64,000 nucleotides of DNA from Pseudomonas migulae NBRC 103157 (lineage in GTDB: Bacteria; Pseudomonadota; Gammaproteobacteria; Pseudomonadales; Pseudomonadaceae), in assembly GCF_002091715.1 (NCBI RefSeq), contig NZ_BDAG01000021.1:47033-111032 (forward strand), in the 5' to 3' direction. Below the pieces are notes generated by a model. The model was not told where the DNA came from and did no database searches. It saw only the letters and a list, made by a program, of their open reading frames with translations. Of this stretch, positions 53,501 to 59,918 are shown piece after piece (position 1 is the stretch's first letter; every line of letters starts with the position of its first letter). Made by a program: the position numbers and the translations under genes.

Positions 53501-54575
53501 GGAACGCATGAGCCTCGAGGGCCTGCGCTGGATGCTGCCGACGGGTGAAGCGATGCCGCCGGAACTCGCGCACCAATGGTTGCTGCGCTACCCGGATATC
53601 GGGCTGGTGAATGCTTACGGGCCGGCGGAGTGCTCGGACGACGTGGCGTTTTTCCGTGTCGACAAGGCATCGACTCGCGGCAGTTACTTGCCGATTGGCA
53701 CGCCGACCGACAACAACCGTTTGTACCTGCTCGATGGCGCGCTGGACCTGGTGCCGTTGGGTGCGGTGGGCGAGTTGTGCGTGGCCGGCACCGGTGTCGG
53801 GCGCGGTTATGTCAGCGATCCGCTGCGCACGGCGCAGGTGTTTGTGCCGAACCCGTTTGGCGAGCCCGGGGACCGTCTGTATCGCACTGGCGACCTGGCC
53901 CGTCGGCGCAGTGACGGCGTGCTGGAATACGTCGGTCGCATCGACTATCAAGTGAAGATTCGTGGTTACCGCATCGAACTGGGTGAAATCGAAGCGCGTC
54001 TGCACGAGCAACCGGAGGTGCGCGAAGCGGCGGTCGGTGTGCAGGACGGCGTGAACGGCAAACACTTGGTGGGCTATCTGGTCGCAACGGATTCGGCACT
54101 GAGCCCGACCGAACGCCTGGAGCGCATCAAGCAACGCCTGCGCGCTGAACTGCCGGAATACATGGTGCCGCTGCACTGGTTGTGGCTGGAGCGGATGCCG
54201 CTCAACGCCAACGGCAAACTGGATCGCAAGGCGTTGCCGACGCTGGAGATCGGCCAGTTGCAGAGCCAGGATTACCAGGCGCCACGCAATGAGCTGGAGC
54301 AGACGTTGGCGGACATCTGGGCCGAGGTGTTGAAGGTCGAGAAGGTCGGTGTGCGCGACAACTTCTTCGAGCTGGGCGGGCATTCGCTGCTGGCGACGCA
54401 GATTGCCTCGCGGGTGCAGAAATCGCTGCAACGGGATGTACCCCTGCGGGCGATGTTCGAGTGCAGCACGGTGGAGGAACTGGCGGAGTACATCGACGGG
54501 TTGGCCGCGAGTGACATCACCGAGGAGAAGGTGGACCGGTTGAATGACTTGATGGCGGAGTTGGAGGGGCTTTGA
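41577..54575 (+). CDS. pvdL: Pyoverdine chromophore peptide synthetase PvdL
   Basis: A 4332-residue NRPS (P. aeruginosa PvdL is of similar size). Order read from motifs, rough residue positions: acyl-AMP/CoA ligase domain (1-575), carrier with LLGGNSIAA near 607; condensation (HHIIADGW near 800), adenylation (YTSGSTGQPKGV near 1275), carrier GGHSLL near 1660; condensation (HHIVTEGW near 1858), adenylation (near 2337), carrier GGDSIL near 2733, epimerisation (HHLVVDGVSWR near 2912); condensation (HHILIDAW near 3385), adenylation (near 3873), carrier GGHSLL near 4264. No thioesterase ends the chain. This is the PvdL layout: fatty acid, L-Glu, D-Tyr, Dab, the precursor of the chromophore. The ATG at 41577 follows AGGAAACCTC. 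A PvdS promoter lies upstream. Confidence 0.96.
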   Translation: MTDAFKIPGTLVQALQRRAALTPDRVALRFLAETPDQAVVLSYRELDQRARTIAGALQAQADFGDRAVLLFPSGPDYVAAFFGCLYAGVIAVPAYPPESAKRHHQERLLSIISDAEPRLLLTSAGLRDALLQIEGAPPLLCVDTLDTALSERWGEPNLEGDHIAFLQYTSGSTALPKGVQVSHGNLVANELLIRHGFGIDLNPDDVIVSWLPLYHDMGLIGGLLQPIFSGVPCVLMSPAYFLGRPLRWLEAISEYGGTISGGPDFAYRLCSERVSESALERLDLSGWRVAYSGSEPIRLDTLERFAEKFASCGFTPDSFMASYGLAEATLFVAGTPRGEGIGNLRVDDQALAQNRAEAGEGSAIMSCGISQPNHAVLIVDPLALNEMADNAIGEVWAAGPSIAHGYWRNPEASAKTFVQHAGKTWLRTGDLGFKRDGELFITGRLKDMLIVRGHNLYPQDIEQTIEREVEVVRKGRVAAFAVNIDGQEGIGIAAEISRSVQKILPPEALIKAIRQAVAEAYQEAPSVVVLLNPGALPKTSSGKLQRSACRNRLADGSLDSYAVFPSATTENEAKTESGSELQTLIGQIWSEQLQVKQVNADDHFFLLGGNSIAATQVVARLREELGLELNLRLLFEAPTLGAFTAAVAQQQQDGGLAQGAISALSRNEALPQSLAQNRLWITWQLEPQSSAYNIPGALRLRGELDEDALRACFQQLIERHESLRTRFFERDGVALQQVDAAGEFNLQFIDISDLPVAEREARAQQIREDEAHTQFDLEKGPLLWVTLVRLDDEDHQLLVTLHHIIADGWSLNVLIDEFSRLYAAASQGQTATLAPLPTQYADYGSWQRQWLAQGEGERQLAYWKAQLGDEHPTLSLATDHPRSAQHCHSAARHTVRLAAHLSEAIRQTAQAHDATTFMLLLAAFQSLLHRYSGQRDIRIGVPNANRPRLETQGLIGFFINTQVLRAEVDSRLPFVELLAQTRQNALGAQAHQDLPFEQLLEVFPQAREQGLFQVMFNHQQRDLSALRRLPGLLAEELPWHSREAKFDLQLHSEEDRNGRLSLSFDYASELFDATTIERLAEHFSHLLRAICEQPNTAVGDLQLLAPNEHDQQENWSAAPCTPASQWLPERLNDQARLTPERTALLWDGGSLDFAELHAQANRLAHYLRDKGVGPDVCVAIAAERSPQLLIGLLAIIKAGGAYVPLDPDYPAERLAYMLSDSGVELLLTQTRLLDRLPATHGVSVIAMDALHLENWPSQAPGLHLHGDNLAYVIYTSGSTGQPKGVGNTHAALAERLQWMQNTYRLNDTDVLMQKAPISFDVSVWECFWPLITGARLLIAGPGEHRDPHRIAQLVQQFGVTTLHFVPPLLSLFIDEPLTAECTSLRRVFSGGEALPAELRNRVLEQLPAVQLHNRYGPTETAINVTHWHCRRADGERSPIGRPLGNVICRVLDSELNPVPVGVPGELCISGIGLARGYLGRPGLTAERFVVDPLSEQGARLYRTGDRARWTADGVIEYLGRLDQQVKLRGFRVEPEEIEARLLAQDGVAQAVVLVRETAAGGQLIGYYTATENNETEDAQTARLKAALTAELPEYMVPAQLMRLDEMPLSPSGKLDRRALPEPQWQVREHVEPVTELEQQIAAIWREVLGLKQLGLRDDFFALGGHSLLATQIISRTRQACDVELPLRALFENSELGAFAEQVQRIQASGNTNKQPPIENVDRSQPVPLSYSQQRMWFLWQMEPDSPAYNVGGMARLRGVLDVGRFETALQALIMRHETLRTTFPSVDGVAQQRVHPETGMRMDWKDFSALEADLREQRVQALADSEAHKPFDLETGPLLRACLVKTAEQEHYLVLTLHHIVTEGWAMDIFARELSALYEAFVDDRESPLAPLPVHYLDYSVWQRQWLESGERQRQLDYWTAQLGREHPLLELPADRPRPAVQSHQGELFRFDLSDDLAARVRAFNAQNGLTLFMTMTAALAVLLYRYSGQTDLRIGAPVANRIRPESEGLIGAFLNTQVLRCQLDGQMSVGELFEQVRHTVIEGQSHQDLPFDHLVEALQPPRSAAYNPLFQVMCNVQRWEFQQSRTLAGMTVEYLANDARATKFDLNLEVTDLDHRLGCCLTYSTDLFDEPRIARMAGHWRNLLEALLADPQQRLSELPLLETAEQQNLLDSLGVEPGEHRLDQCIHHLFSEQALARKDAPALTFAGETLSYAELDSRANRLAWMLRERGVGPQVRVGLALERSLEMVIGLLAILKAGGAYVPLDPEYPLDRLHYMIEDSGVGLLLSDAAMFKALGDLPATVARWCLEDDAAELADYPATELPFISLPQHQAYLIYTSGSTGKPKGVVVSHGEIAMHCQAVIERFGMRPDDCELHFYSINFDAATERLLVPLLSGAQVVLRAQGQWDAEEICGMIRRHHINILGFTPSYGSQLAQWLATQGETLPVRMCITGGEALTGEHLQRIRAAFKPSLFFNAYGPTETVVMPLASLAPQQLEEGLGSVPIGSVIGARVAYILDAELALVPQGATGELYVGGAGLAQGYHDRPGITAERFVANPFAADGGRIYRTGDLVRQRADGLVEYLGRIDHQVKIRGFRIELGEIETRLLEHESIREAVVLALDAPSGKQLVGYLVTEVAEQDEAQQTELREALKAYLKSQLPDYMVPTHLILLASMPLTANGKLDRRALPAPDPELNRQDYVAPSNELEMTLAQIWCEVLNVAQVGLNDNFFELGGDSILSIQVVSRARQQGIHFSPRDLFQHQTVQALAAVASRTEQVKAEQGLLTGESRLTPIQHWFFDTDMPERQHWNQALLLEPTVALEPHRLEQALLAVIEQHDALRLRFTETADEWTAAHHKVGGAPVLWQVRVSAMDKCAELFADAQRSLDLEQGPLMRVLLVDGPEGQQRLFFAIHHLVVDGVSWRVLLDDLQTVYRQLAAEQSVKLPAKTSAFKDWAARLQAYAGSESLREELSWWQAQLAGPSAGLPCERPEGGRQNRHAETVSVRLDAEYTRQLLQQAPSAYRTQVNDLLLTALARVLCRWSGHESALIQLEGHGRETLFDEIDLTRTVGWFTSAYPLRLTPLNIEEAAGQGPSIKAIKEQLRGVPHKGLGYGVLRYLADEPCREVMAALPVAPITFNYLGQFDQSFGADALFRPRDEAVGAAHDPRAPLPNELSVDSQVYGGELVLRWTFSAERHDAQTISELADAYLGELQSLIEHCLRDEAGGLTPSDFPLAKLTQPQLDALPIPATAIEDVYPLTPMQEGMLLHTLLEPGTGLYYMQDRYRINSELDPQRFAEAWQAVIARHEALRASFCWNIGEDMLQVIHKPGSTPIEYFDWTDLAEPEQEPTLQALLKSEREAGFDLLNLAPFHLRLIKVGEARYWFMMSNHHILIDAWCRSLLMADFFEIYTALGDGREARLTVPPRYRDYIGWLQRQSLDEARQWWKTNLQGFERTTPIPSDRPFLREHAGDSGGMIVGDRYTRLDARDGARLRELAQAHQLTINTFAQAAWALVLRRLSGDRDVLFGVTVAGRPVEMPDMQRTVGLFINSIALRVKMPEDDQRCSVRQWLSDLLDSNMQLREYEYLPLVSIQENSELPKGQPLFDSLFVFENAPVEVSVLDRAQSLNATSDSGRTHTNFPLTAVCYPGDDLGLHLSYDQRYFDESTVERMLGEFKRLLLALVEGFHGDMADLPLLGGEEQDFLINGCNQSEHDYPLEQSYVALFEAQVALHPQRIAASCLDQQYSYVELNQRSNRLGHGLIAAGVGLDQPVALLAERNLDLLGMIIGSFKAGAGYLPLDPGLPSQRLSRIIDLSRTPLLVCTQACREQAVALLEEFGCANRPRLLVWEEVQASHVSVANPGIYSGPDNLAYVIYTSGSTGLPKGVMVEQRGMLNNQLSKVPYLNLSDADVIAQTASQSFDISVWQFLAAPLFGARVDIVPNTIAHDPQGLLAHVSAQGITVLESVPSLIQGMLAQERMSLEGLRWMLPTGEAMPPELAHQWLLRYPDIGLVNAYGPAECSDDVAFFRVDKASTRGSYLPIGTPTDNNRLYLLDGALDLVPLGAVGELCVAGTGVGRGYVSDPLRTAQVFVPNPFGEPGDRLYRTGDLARRRSDGVLEYVGRIDYQVKIRGYRIELGEIEARLHEQPEVREAAVGVQDGVNGKHLVGYLVATDSALSPTERLERIKQRLRAELPEYMVPLHWLWLERMPLNANGKLDRKALPTLEIGQLQSQDYQAPRNELEQTLADIWAEVLKVEKVGVRDNFFELGGHSLLATQIASRVQKSLQRDVPLRAMFECSTVEELAEYIDGLAASDITEEKVDRLNDLMAELEGL

Positions 54576-54597
54576 TTCTCCAGCGTCTGTGAGGGCC

Positions 54598-54674
54598 CCA
54601 TCGCGAGCAAGCCCGCTCTCACATTTGGCCTGCGAACACAGTTCGAATGTGGGAACGGGCTTGCTCGCGATGGC
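54598..54674. repeat. REP doublet after pvdL
   Basis: CCATCGCGAGCAAGCCCGCT near 54598-54617 and GGGCTTGCTCGCGATGGC ending at 54674 face each other 22 bp after the pvdL stop. Confidence 0.82.
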
Positions 54675-54778
54675 GTCGGTGAAATTTGCGCAGATTTGCG
54701 CGTTGACTGTCGCTTCGGACCCACTCAGTCTTCCTCCTGCTTTTTTTGCTGAATCCCATTTCACAAAGGAACCAGTCA

Positions 54779-55591
54779 ATGCCCTTCGTTACGATTGACG
54801 GACAACCCCTTCACTACATCGATCAAGGCACCGGCCCCACGGTGCTGCTCGCCGGCAGCTACCTCTGGGACCAAACCATGTGGGCGCCGCAGATCGCCGC
54901 GCTGTCGCAGCAATACCGGGTCATCGCCCTGGACCTGTGGGGGCATGGTGAATCAGGCCCGCTACCCGAAGGCACGCAATCGCTGGATGACATCGCCCGT
55001 CAGGCATTGGTGTTGCTCGATCATCTGGACATCGACCGGGTCACGCTGGTCGGTCTGTCGGTAGGCGGCATGTGGGGCGTGCGTCTGGCCTTGTCGGCGC
55101 CGCAGCGAGTCAATGGCCTGGTGCTGATGGACACCTACGTCGGTGTCGAGCCGGAACCGACCCGCCAGTACTACTTCTCGCTGTTCAAACAGATCGAAGA
55201 CAGCGGGGTGATTGCGCCGCAATTGCTCGACATCGTCGTGCCGATCTTCTTTCGTCCGGGCATCGATCCGCAGTCGGCGCTGTATCAGGATTTTCGCGCG
55301 AAGCTGGTCGCGCTGCCGCCGGAGCGCTTGCGTCAAAGCATCGTGCCGATGGGCCGGATTACGTTTGGTCGGGATGATCTGTTGCCGCGTCTGGGCGAGT
55401 TGAATGCTGACGCCACGCTGGTGATGTGTGGCGATCAGGACAAGCCGCGGCCGCCGTCGGAGGCGCAGGAAATGGCCGGGTTGATCGGTTGTCCGTGTGT
55501 GCTGGTGCCGGAGGCGGGGCATATCTCCAATCTGGAGAACCCGTTGTTTGTGACTGAGGTTTTGCTGAAGTTTCTGGCTGAGAGAAATTAG
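54779..55591 (+). CDS. Alpha/beta hydrolase downstream of pvdL
   Basis: A 270-residue alpha/beta hydrolase with the nucleophile elbow GLSVGG near residue 100, an oxyanion/HG-type start (DQGTGPTVLLAGSYLWDQTM), an acid after MCGDQDKPRP and a catalytic His in EAGHISNLENP. It resembles small esterases and enol-lactonases, not the type II thioesterases of NRPS systems such as PvdG. No PvdS box lies before it; the 203 bp gap from pvdL holds a REP doublet. The ATG at 54779 follows AAAGGAACC. Substrate unknown; a role in pyoverdine editing is possible but unsupported. Confidence 0.8.
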   Translation: MPFVTIDGQPLHYIDQGTGPTVLLAGSYLWDQTMWAPQIAALSQQYRVIALDLWGHGESGPLPEGTQSLDDIARQALVLLDHLDIDRVTLVGLSVGGMWGVRLALSAPQRVNGLVLMDTYVGVEPEPTRQYYFSLFKQIEDSGVIAPQLLDIVVPIFFRPGIDPQSALYQDFRAKLVALPPERLRQSIVPMGRITFGRDDLLPRLGELNADATLVMCGDQDKPRPPSEAQEMAGLIGCPCVLVPEAGHISNLENPLFVTEVLLKFLAERN

Positions 55592-55605
55592 TTGATTCTG
55601 CTGAT

Positions 55606-55703
55606 GCCTTCGTGGGCAAGCCTCGCTCCTACAGGATTATGTCGATTGCAAACATTGTGATCGACATAAACCCCGTAGGAGCGAGGCTTGCCCGCGAAGA
55701 GGC
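55606..55703. repeat. REP doublet with inner stem
   Basis: GCCTTCGTGGGCAAGCCTCG (55606-55625) and its near reverse complement ending at 55703 face each other. Between them TATGTCGAT and ATCGACATA form a second, nested stem. It lies between the convergent hydrolase and dsbG genes. Confidence 0.82.
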
Positions 55704-55732
55704 CGGCAAAAACACTAAAGAGTCGGGAAAAA

Positions 55733-56503
55733 TCACTTCGGCCCGAGAATCTTCACCAGCTTGTCCGGCGAAGGCGCGCCTTGCTGCTGTTGCAACTCAC
55801 CCTTGTCGTCCATGTAGAAAATCGCCGGTGTCGCCTGCAACTCCAGGTCTTCCATCAGCTGCATGTTCGCCGCCAGTTTCGCCTGAATCGCCGGCGGCAC
55901 ATCTTTCAAGGCCTTGAGCGAGCTGGCCTTGCCGGCTGCTTCGTGGTCTTGCAGGGCTTTTTGCGGATCCTTGGCGGCCAGCAACGCCGCGGATTTGCCC
56001 GGACTGTCCTCACGAATGATACCGACCATGATGTGCCGCAATTGCACCTTGCCGGCCTTCACCCACGGCCGCGCCTGTTCCCAGAACATGTTGCAGTAAG
56101 GGCAGTTCGGATCGCTGAACAGGTACACCACGCGCGGTGCGTCCTTGTTGCCGTCACCGATCCAGTTGCTGGCTTCCATCTTGCCCCAGATCTCCTTGGC
56201 CATCGGCGCGTAAACCAGTTTCTGCAAGGGCGCGCTGCTCAGGTCATTGCCCTCGGCGTCGTACAAACTGCCCAGCAACACATGTTTGCCATCGGGCGTC
56301 AGGTACAGCGCCATGCCGCGGTTCTGGTACTGCGCGGCATAACCGCGCAGACCGTCGGGCGCGTCGAACTGGCCGACAATTTTGGCGCCCTTGGCTTCGA
56401 TTTTCTTGATCGCTTCGGGCAGTTCTTCAGCGGCCTGTACCGACGGCAGATGCAGCAGGGCGGCACCCAGGGTCAGCGTCAGCAGGTGGCGGAGGCGGGG
56501 CAT
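55733..56503 (-). CDS. dsbG: Thiol:disulfide interchange protein DsbG
   Basis: A 256-residue periplasmic protein: signal peptide (LTLTLGAALLHLPSVQA), N-terminal dimerisation domain, and a thioredoxin domain with the active site CPYC (Cys134, Cys137) and the cis-Pro segment LELQATPAIFY. DsbG reduces sulfenylated single cysteines and isomerises disulfides. The ATG at 56503 follows AAGGAAACTGCC. It is the last gene of the dsbD-dsbE-dsbG operon, overlapping dsbE by 25 bp; this order is known in P. aeruginosa. Confidence 0.9.
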   Translation of the reverse strand: MPRLRHLLTLTLGAALLHLPSVQAAEELPEAIKKIEAKGAKIVGQFDAPDGLRGYAAQYQNRGMALYLTPDGKHVLLGSLYDAEGNDLSSAPLQKLVYAPMAKEIWGKMEASNWIGDGNKDAPRVVYLFSDPNCPYCNMFWEQARPWVKAGKVQLRHIMVGIIREDSPGKSAALLAAKDPQKALQDHEAAGKASSLKALKDVPPAIQAKLAANMQLMEDLELQATPAIFYMDDKGELQQQQGAPSPDKLVKILGPK

Positions 56504-57345
56504 GGCAGTTTCCTTGAAGAGGTGGCCGGTACGGCAGGATTCGGGGTTTCGAAGTTTTCCAGGGCGCGAGCCAGGCTGGCTTCCGACAGCTCGCCCAAGT
56601 GGCTGCCCAACAGGCGACCGTCGGGGCTATAGAACAGCGTAGTCGGCAATGCCATCGAGCCGACGGCCTGGCCCAACCGGCCACTGCCGTCGAACAGCAC
56701 GTTGGACAGGCTCAGGCCCTGTGTTTCCAGAAAGGTGCTGACGCTTTGCATGCTTTCGGCCTGATTGACGAACAGAAAAGTCAGGTCCGGGCGATGTTGC
56801 TGGGCGTTTTCCAGGACCGGCATTTCCCGACGGCACGGCGGGCACCAGGTCGCCCAGAGATTGATCACCAGCGGCCCACCCTTGTAGTCCGCCAGTTGCA
56901 CGGTTTCACCGGCGGCATTGCGCAGGGTAATGTCCGGCAGGCGCGTGCCTTGTTCGTAAATCGTCAGCGAAAAGGTAGCCAGCACCCAGAACGCCAGGCC
57001 GCTGGCTACGCCGAAGCCCAACGGACGGCGCAAGCCCGGCCGACGCCAGCCGCGATACAACGCGGCGAGCAACAGCACGATCACCCCGGGCAATGCGAGG
57101 AAACCGCCGTCGCGCAAGTCGATGACTTGCCACGGATCATTGCGATAGTGCGTCCAGTAGAGCGCCACGAAGCTGGCCCGGGCGGCCAGCATGCCGATCA
57201 GAAACAGGCTGAACAGCGCCGACTCGGGATTCTCGCCACCGCGCTTGGCCGCCCGCCAGCCGACAAACGTCGCCAGCGCCAGGGCACTGATCAGCAGCAG
57301 GTGGTTAAGCGCGATGGCAAACGTGCCGAGGGTAAAAGTCAGCAT
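56479..57345 (-). CDS. dsbE: Membrane-anchored TlpA/DsbE-like thiol-disulfide reductase
   Basis: A 288-residue protein. The first ~135 residues contain about four membrane helices (from FAIALNHLLLISALALATFV onward), followed by a periplasmic thioredoxin domain with WATWCPPCRREMP (Cys168, Cys171) and cis-Pro in MALPTTLFYSP. The helix-rich N-terminus is longer than in ordinary CcmG/DsbE proteins. It probably passes electrons from DsbD to periplasmic thiols. The start ATG shares one base with the dsbD stop (TAATG). The gene name follows the P. aeruginosa dsbDEG operon. Confidence 0.82.
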   Translation of the reverse strand: MLTFTLGTFAIALNHLLLISALALATFVGWRAAKRGGENPESALFSLFLIGMLAARASFVALYWTHYRNDPWQVIDLRDGGFLALPGVIVLLLAALYRGWRRPGLRRPLGFGVASGLAFWVLATFSLTIYEQGTRLPDITLRNAAGETVQLADYKGGPLVINLWATWCPPCRREMPVLENAQQHRPDLTFLFVNQAESMQSVSTFLETQGLSLSNVLFDGSGRLGQAVGSMALPTTLFYSPDGRLLGSHLGELSEASLARALENFETPNPAVPATSSRKLPCPASATC

Positions 57346-59081
57346 TAACGGGCGTCTCGGGTGGTGGTCCAGCGTTGCAGGAAAGTGTCGGCATCGACCT
57401 CGCCGGTGATGCGCTGGCTGCGACGCTCGATGCCGTCGGCGCCGATCCACAGAAAACTCGGTGGCCCCGGCACTTTATAACGGCCGAGCAGTTCGCGGCT
57501 GGCGGCATTGTCGGCGGTCACGTCCAGCCGTAGCAAGCGCACTTCGCTGAGGGCTTCGAGCACTTTGGCTTTGCCGAACACCTGTTTTTCCATGACCTTG
57601 CACGACACGCACCAGTCGGCGTAGTAGTCCAGCAGCACCCACTGGCCCTGAGCCTGCGCCGCGTCTAGTTCCCGTTGCAGCGCGGTCGGGTCCTTGATCG
57701 TGGTGAAGGCGTCGTGGCCGACCGGGCGGGTGACATTGCTCGCATTGGCAGTGCTATAGACCTGCAGCGGTTTCAACAGGTCATCACTGCCGCCCGCCGC
57801 ACCGATCATCAACAGACTGCCCCACACGCCGAGCAGCAATGAGCTGGCACCGAACAGATGCGCGACGCGTCCGAAACCTTCGGACTGTTTCCAGGCGCTG
57901 TAGGCGGCAATCAGCAACAACGCACCGCACAGACCGACCCACAACGACTCATCCAGCACCGGCCGCAGCATCAGCAACGCGGTGGCGAGGAACAGGAAGC
58001 CGAACACGCCTTTGAGCAGGTTCATCCAGGCACCGGGTTTGGGCAGGAAGCGATTGCCGACCGTCACCAGCAACAGCAGTGGCACACCAATGCCGATGCC
58101 CATGGCGAACAGAATCAACCCGCCGTGCAGCGCGTTGCCACTTTGCGCGATATAGAGCAGAGCACCCGCCAGCGGCGCGGTCATGCACGGACCGACCAAC
58201 AGACCGGACAACGCGCCCAGCACACCCGCGCCGATCAGGCTGCCACCGCGTTGATTGCGCGATACGTTTTCCAGCCGGTCACGCAGCGCCACCGGCAGTT
58301 GTAACTCGAAAAAACCGAACATCGGCAGCGCCAGCAGCACAAACACCGCGGCGAAACTGCCCAGCAACCACGGGTTTTGCAGCAGCGCCTGCAAGTTCGC
58401 CCCAAGCAGCGCGGCGAGGACGCCCATCGCCGCATACACCAGCGCCATGCTCACGACATAGCTGGTGGCCAGCGCAAACCCGCGTTTTGGCGTGGCGCCG
58501 CTGCCCACGATCAAACCGGCGAGAATCGGCAGCATCGGCAGCGAGCAAGGGGTGAAGGCCAGCAACAGGCCCAGACCGAAGAACACCAGCAAACTCCAGC
58601 CCAGCGCCCGTTGTTGCAGGCTGCTGGCCAGGGCTTGATCCGGGGCTTCGGTCGTCGCGGAAGTGACAGCACTGCCGCCCAGATCCACCACCTGGGTTTG
58701 CGGTGGATAACACAGACCGGCATCGGCACAGCCCTGGACGCCAACCTTGATCGTGCCCGTCGCACCGGCCGGAATCTTCAGTTCCAGGCCCTGGCGATAC
58801 ACCGGCTGTTCGCCGAAGAATTCATCACTGTGAGGCTCGCCTTCGGGTAACGCAGGATGCAGCTCGGCGGGCAACCCATCGAATTTCAGGCGTTTCTGAT
58901 ACAGGTAGTAACCGTCGGTGATCTGCCAATAGAGCTGCATTTCACCTGATTCGAGGCGCTCGGAGGTGAAGACAAACGCCTTTTCCACCGGCAGGAACTC
59001 AGGTTTGGTTTCGAACGGATTGGTCCCTGCCTGGGCCACACCCGAGATCAAGAGCACAAAAAACAAAAACAGTCGACGCAT
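57345..59081 (-). CDS. dsbD: Thiol:disulfide interchange protein DsbD
   Basis: A 578-residue inner-membrane electron transporter. Signal peptide (residues 1-18), an N-terminal periplasmic domain with the paired cysteines in QGCADAGLCYPP, eight membrane helices with the DsbD/CcdA cysteines (FTPCSLPMLPILAG; GPCMTAPLAGALLY), and a C-terminal thioredoxin domain with YADWCVSCKVMEKQVF. It moves electrons from cytoplasmic thioredoxin to periplasmic partners, here DsbG and the DsbE-like protein. The ATG at 59081 opens the operon, divergent from the regulator gene dsbR. Confidence 0.92.
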   Translation of the reverse strand: MRRLFLFFVLLISGVAQAGTNPFETKPEFLPVEKAFVFTSERLESGEMQLYWQITDGYYLYQKRLKFDGLPAELHPALPEGEPHSDEFFGEQPVYRQGLELKIPAGATGTIKVGVQGCADAGLCYPPQTQVVDLGGSAVTSATTEAPDQALASSLQQRALGWSLLVFFGLGLLLAFTPCSLPMLPILAGLIVGSGATPKRGFALATSYVVSMALVYAAMGVLAALLGANLQALLQNPWLLGSFAAVFVLLALPMFGFFELQLPVALRDRLENVSRNQRGGSLIGAGVLGALSGLLVGPCMTAPLAGALLYIAQSGNALHGGLILFAMGIGIGVPLLLLVTVGNRFLPKPGAWMNLLKGVFGFLFLATALLMLRPVLDESLWVGLCGALLLIAAYSAWKQSEGFGRVAHLFGASSLLLGVWGSLLMIGAAGGSDDLLKPLQVYSTANASNVTRPVGHDAFTTIKDPTALQRELDAAQAQGQWVLLDYYADWCVSCKVMEKQVFGKAKVLEALSEVRLLRLDVTADNAASRELLGRYKVPGPPSFLWIGADGIERRSQRITGEVDADTFLQRWTTTRDAR

Positions 59082-59129
59082 GGGTCAGCCTTATCCCTTT
59101 GCAAGTGAGGTGCACAATGGGAGGCGGCG

Positions 59130-59148
59130 ATTAACCGATGATTAACCG
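59130..59148. promoter_or_regulatory. Direct repeats ATTAACCG, candidate DsbR site
   Basis: ATTAACCG at 59130-59137 and 59141-59148, 11 bp apart from start to start, in the 153 bp gap between dsbD and dsbR. Tandem half-sites one helical turn apart are typical for OmpR-family regulators. A third partial copy (GATAACC) follows. Confidence 0.5.
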
Positions 59149-59234
59149 CGATAACCTTGTGGACGTGGCGCTTGCGGCATAATGTCCGCTTAATCGGCCA
59201 CCGGCCTAATCAGCTTTTTTCAACAGGGTTGACC

Positions 59235-59918
59235 ATGCACGTACTGGTTTGCGAAGACGACGAGCTGATCGCCAGCGGCATTGTCGCCGGTCTCACCGCT
59301 CAAGGCCTGACGGTCGAACACGTAGCCACGGCTTCGGCTGCCCGCGCCATGCTCAAGGTCGCCGAGTTCGACGTTATGGTGCTCGATCTCGGCCTGCCCG
59401 ACGAGGACGGCCTGAAGCTGTTGCAGCAGTTGCGCCACAACGGTCTGGAGATTCCGGTGCTGATTCTCACCGCGCGGGATTCGGTCACCGACCGCGTCGA
59501 CGGGCTGCAAGCGGGTGCCGATGATTACCTGCTTAAACCGTTCGACTTGCGTGAACTCGCCGCGCGCCTGCACACGTTGTTGCGGCGGGTGGCGGGGCGC
59601 AGCGTCAACCTGATCGAGCACGGTGCCCTGACCTACGACCCGAGCAGCCGCGAAACCATGCTCGCCGGCCAACCGGTGGACCTTTCCCGTCGCGAACAGT
59701 CGCTGTTGCAAGCTCTGCTGCACAACCGGGGCCGGGTGCTGTCCACCGAGCAGTTGAAAGACAGCGTCTACGGTTTCAACGACGAGCTGGAAAGCAACGC
59801 CCTCAACGTGCATATCCATCACTTGCGGCGCAAACTCGGCAATGGGATTGTCGAGACGGTGCGCGGCCTGGGCTATCGCCTGGGGCCGGCCGATGGTGCA
59901 GAGGACGTGAAAAAGTGA
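59235..59918 (+). CDS. dsbR: OmpR-family response regulator, DsbR-like
   Basis: A 227-residue regulator: receiver (LVCEDDELIASGI; phospho-acceptor Asp in VMVLDLGLPDEDGL; Lys in DYLLKPFD) and winged-helix DNA-binding domain (LSRREQSLLQALLHNRGRVL, ALNVHIHHLRRKLG, TVRGLGYRLG). Its place, divergent from dsbDEG and followed by a kinase, matches the copper-responsive DsbRS system of P. aeruginosa, which induces the dsb genes. The ATG at 59235 follows CAGGG. Regulator identity is certain; the DsbR name is by position. Confidence 0.85.
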   Translation: MHVLVCEDDELIASGIVAGLTAQGLTVEHVATASAARAMLKVAEFDVMVLDLGLPDEDGLKLLQQLRHNGLEIPVLILTARDSVTDRVDGLQAGADDYLLKPFDLRELAARLHTLLRRVAGRSVNLIEHGALTYDPSSRETMLAGQPVDLSRREQSLLQALLHNRGRVLSTEQLKDSVYGFNDELESNALNVHIHHLRRKLGNGIVETVRGLGYRLGPADGAEDVKK

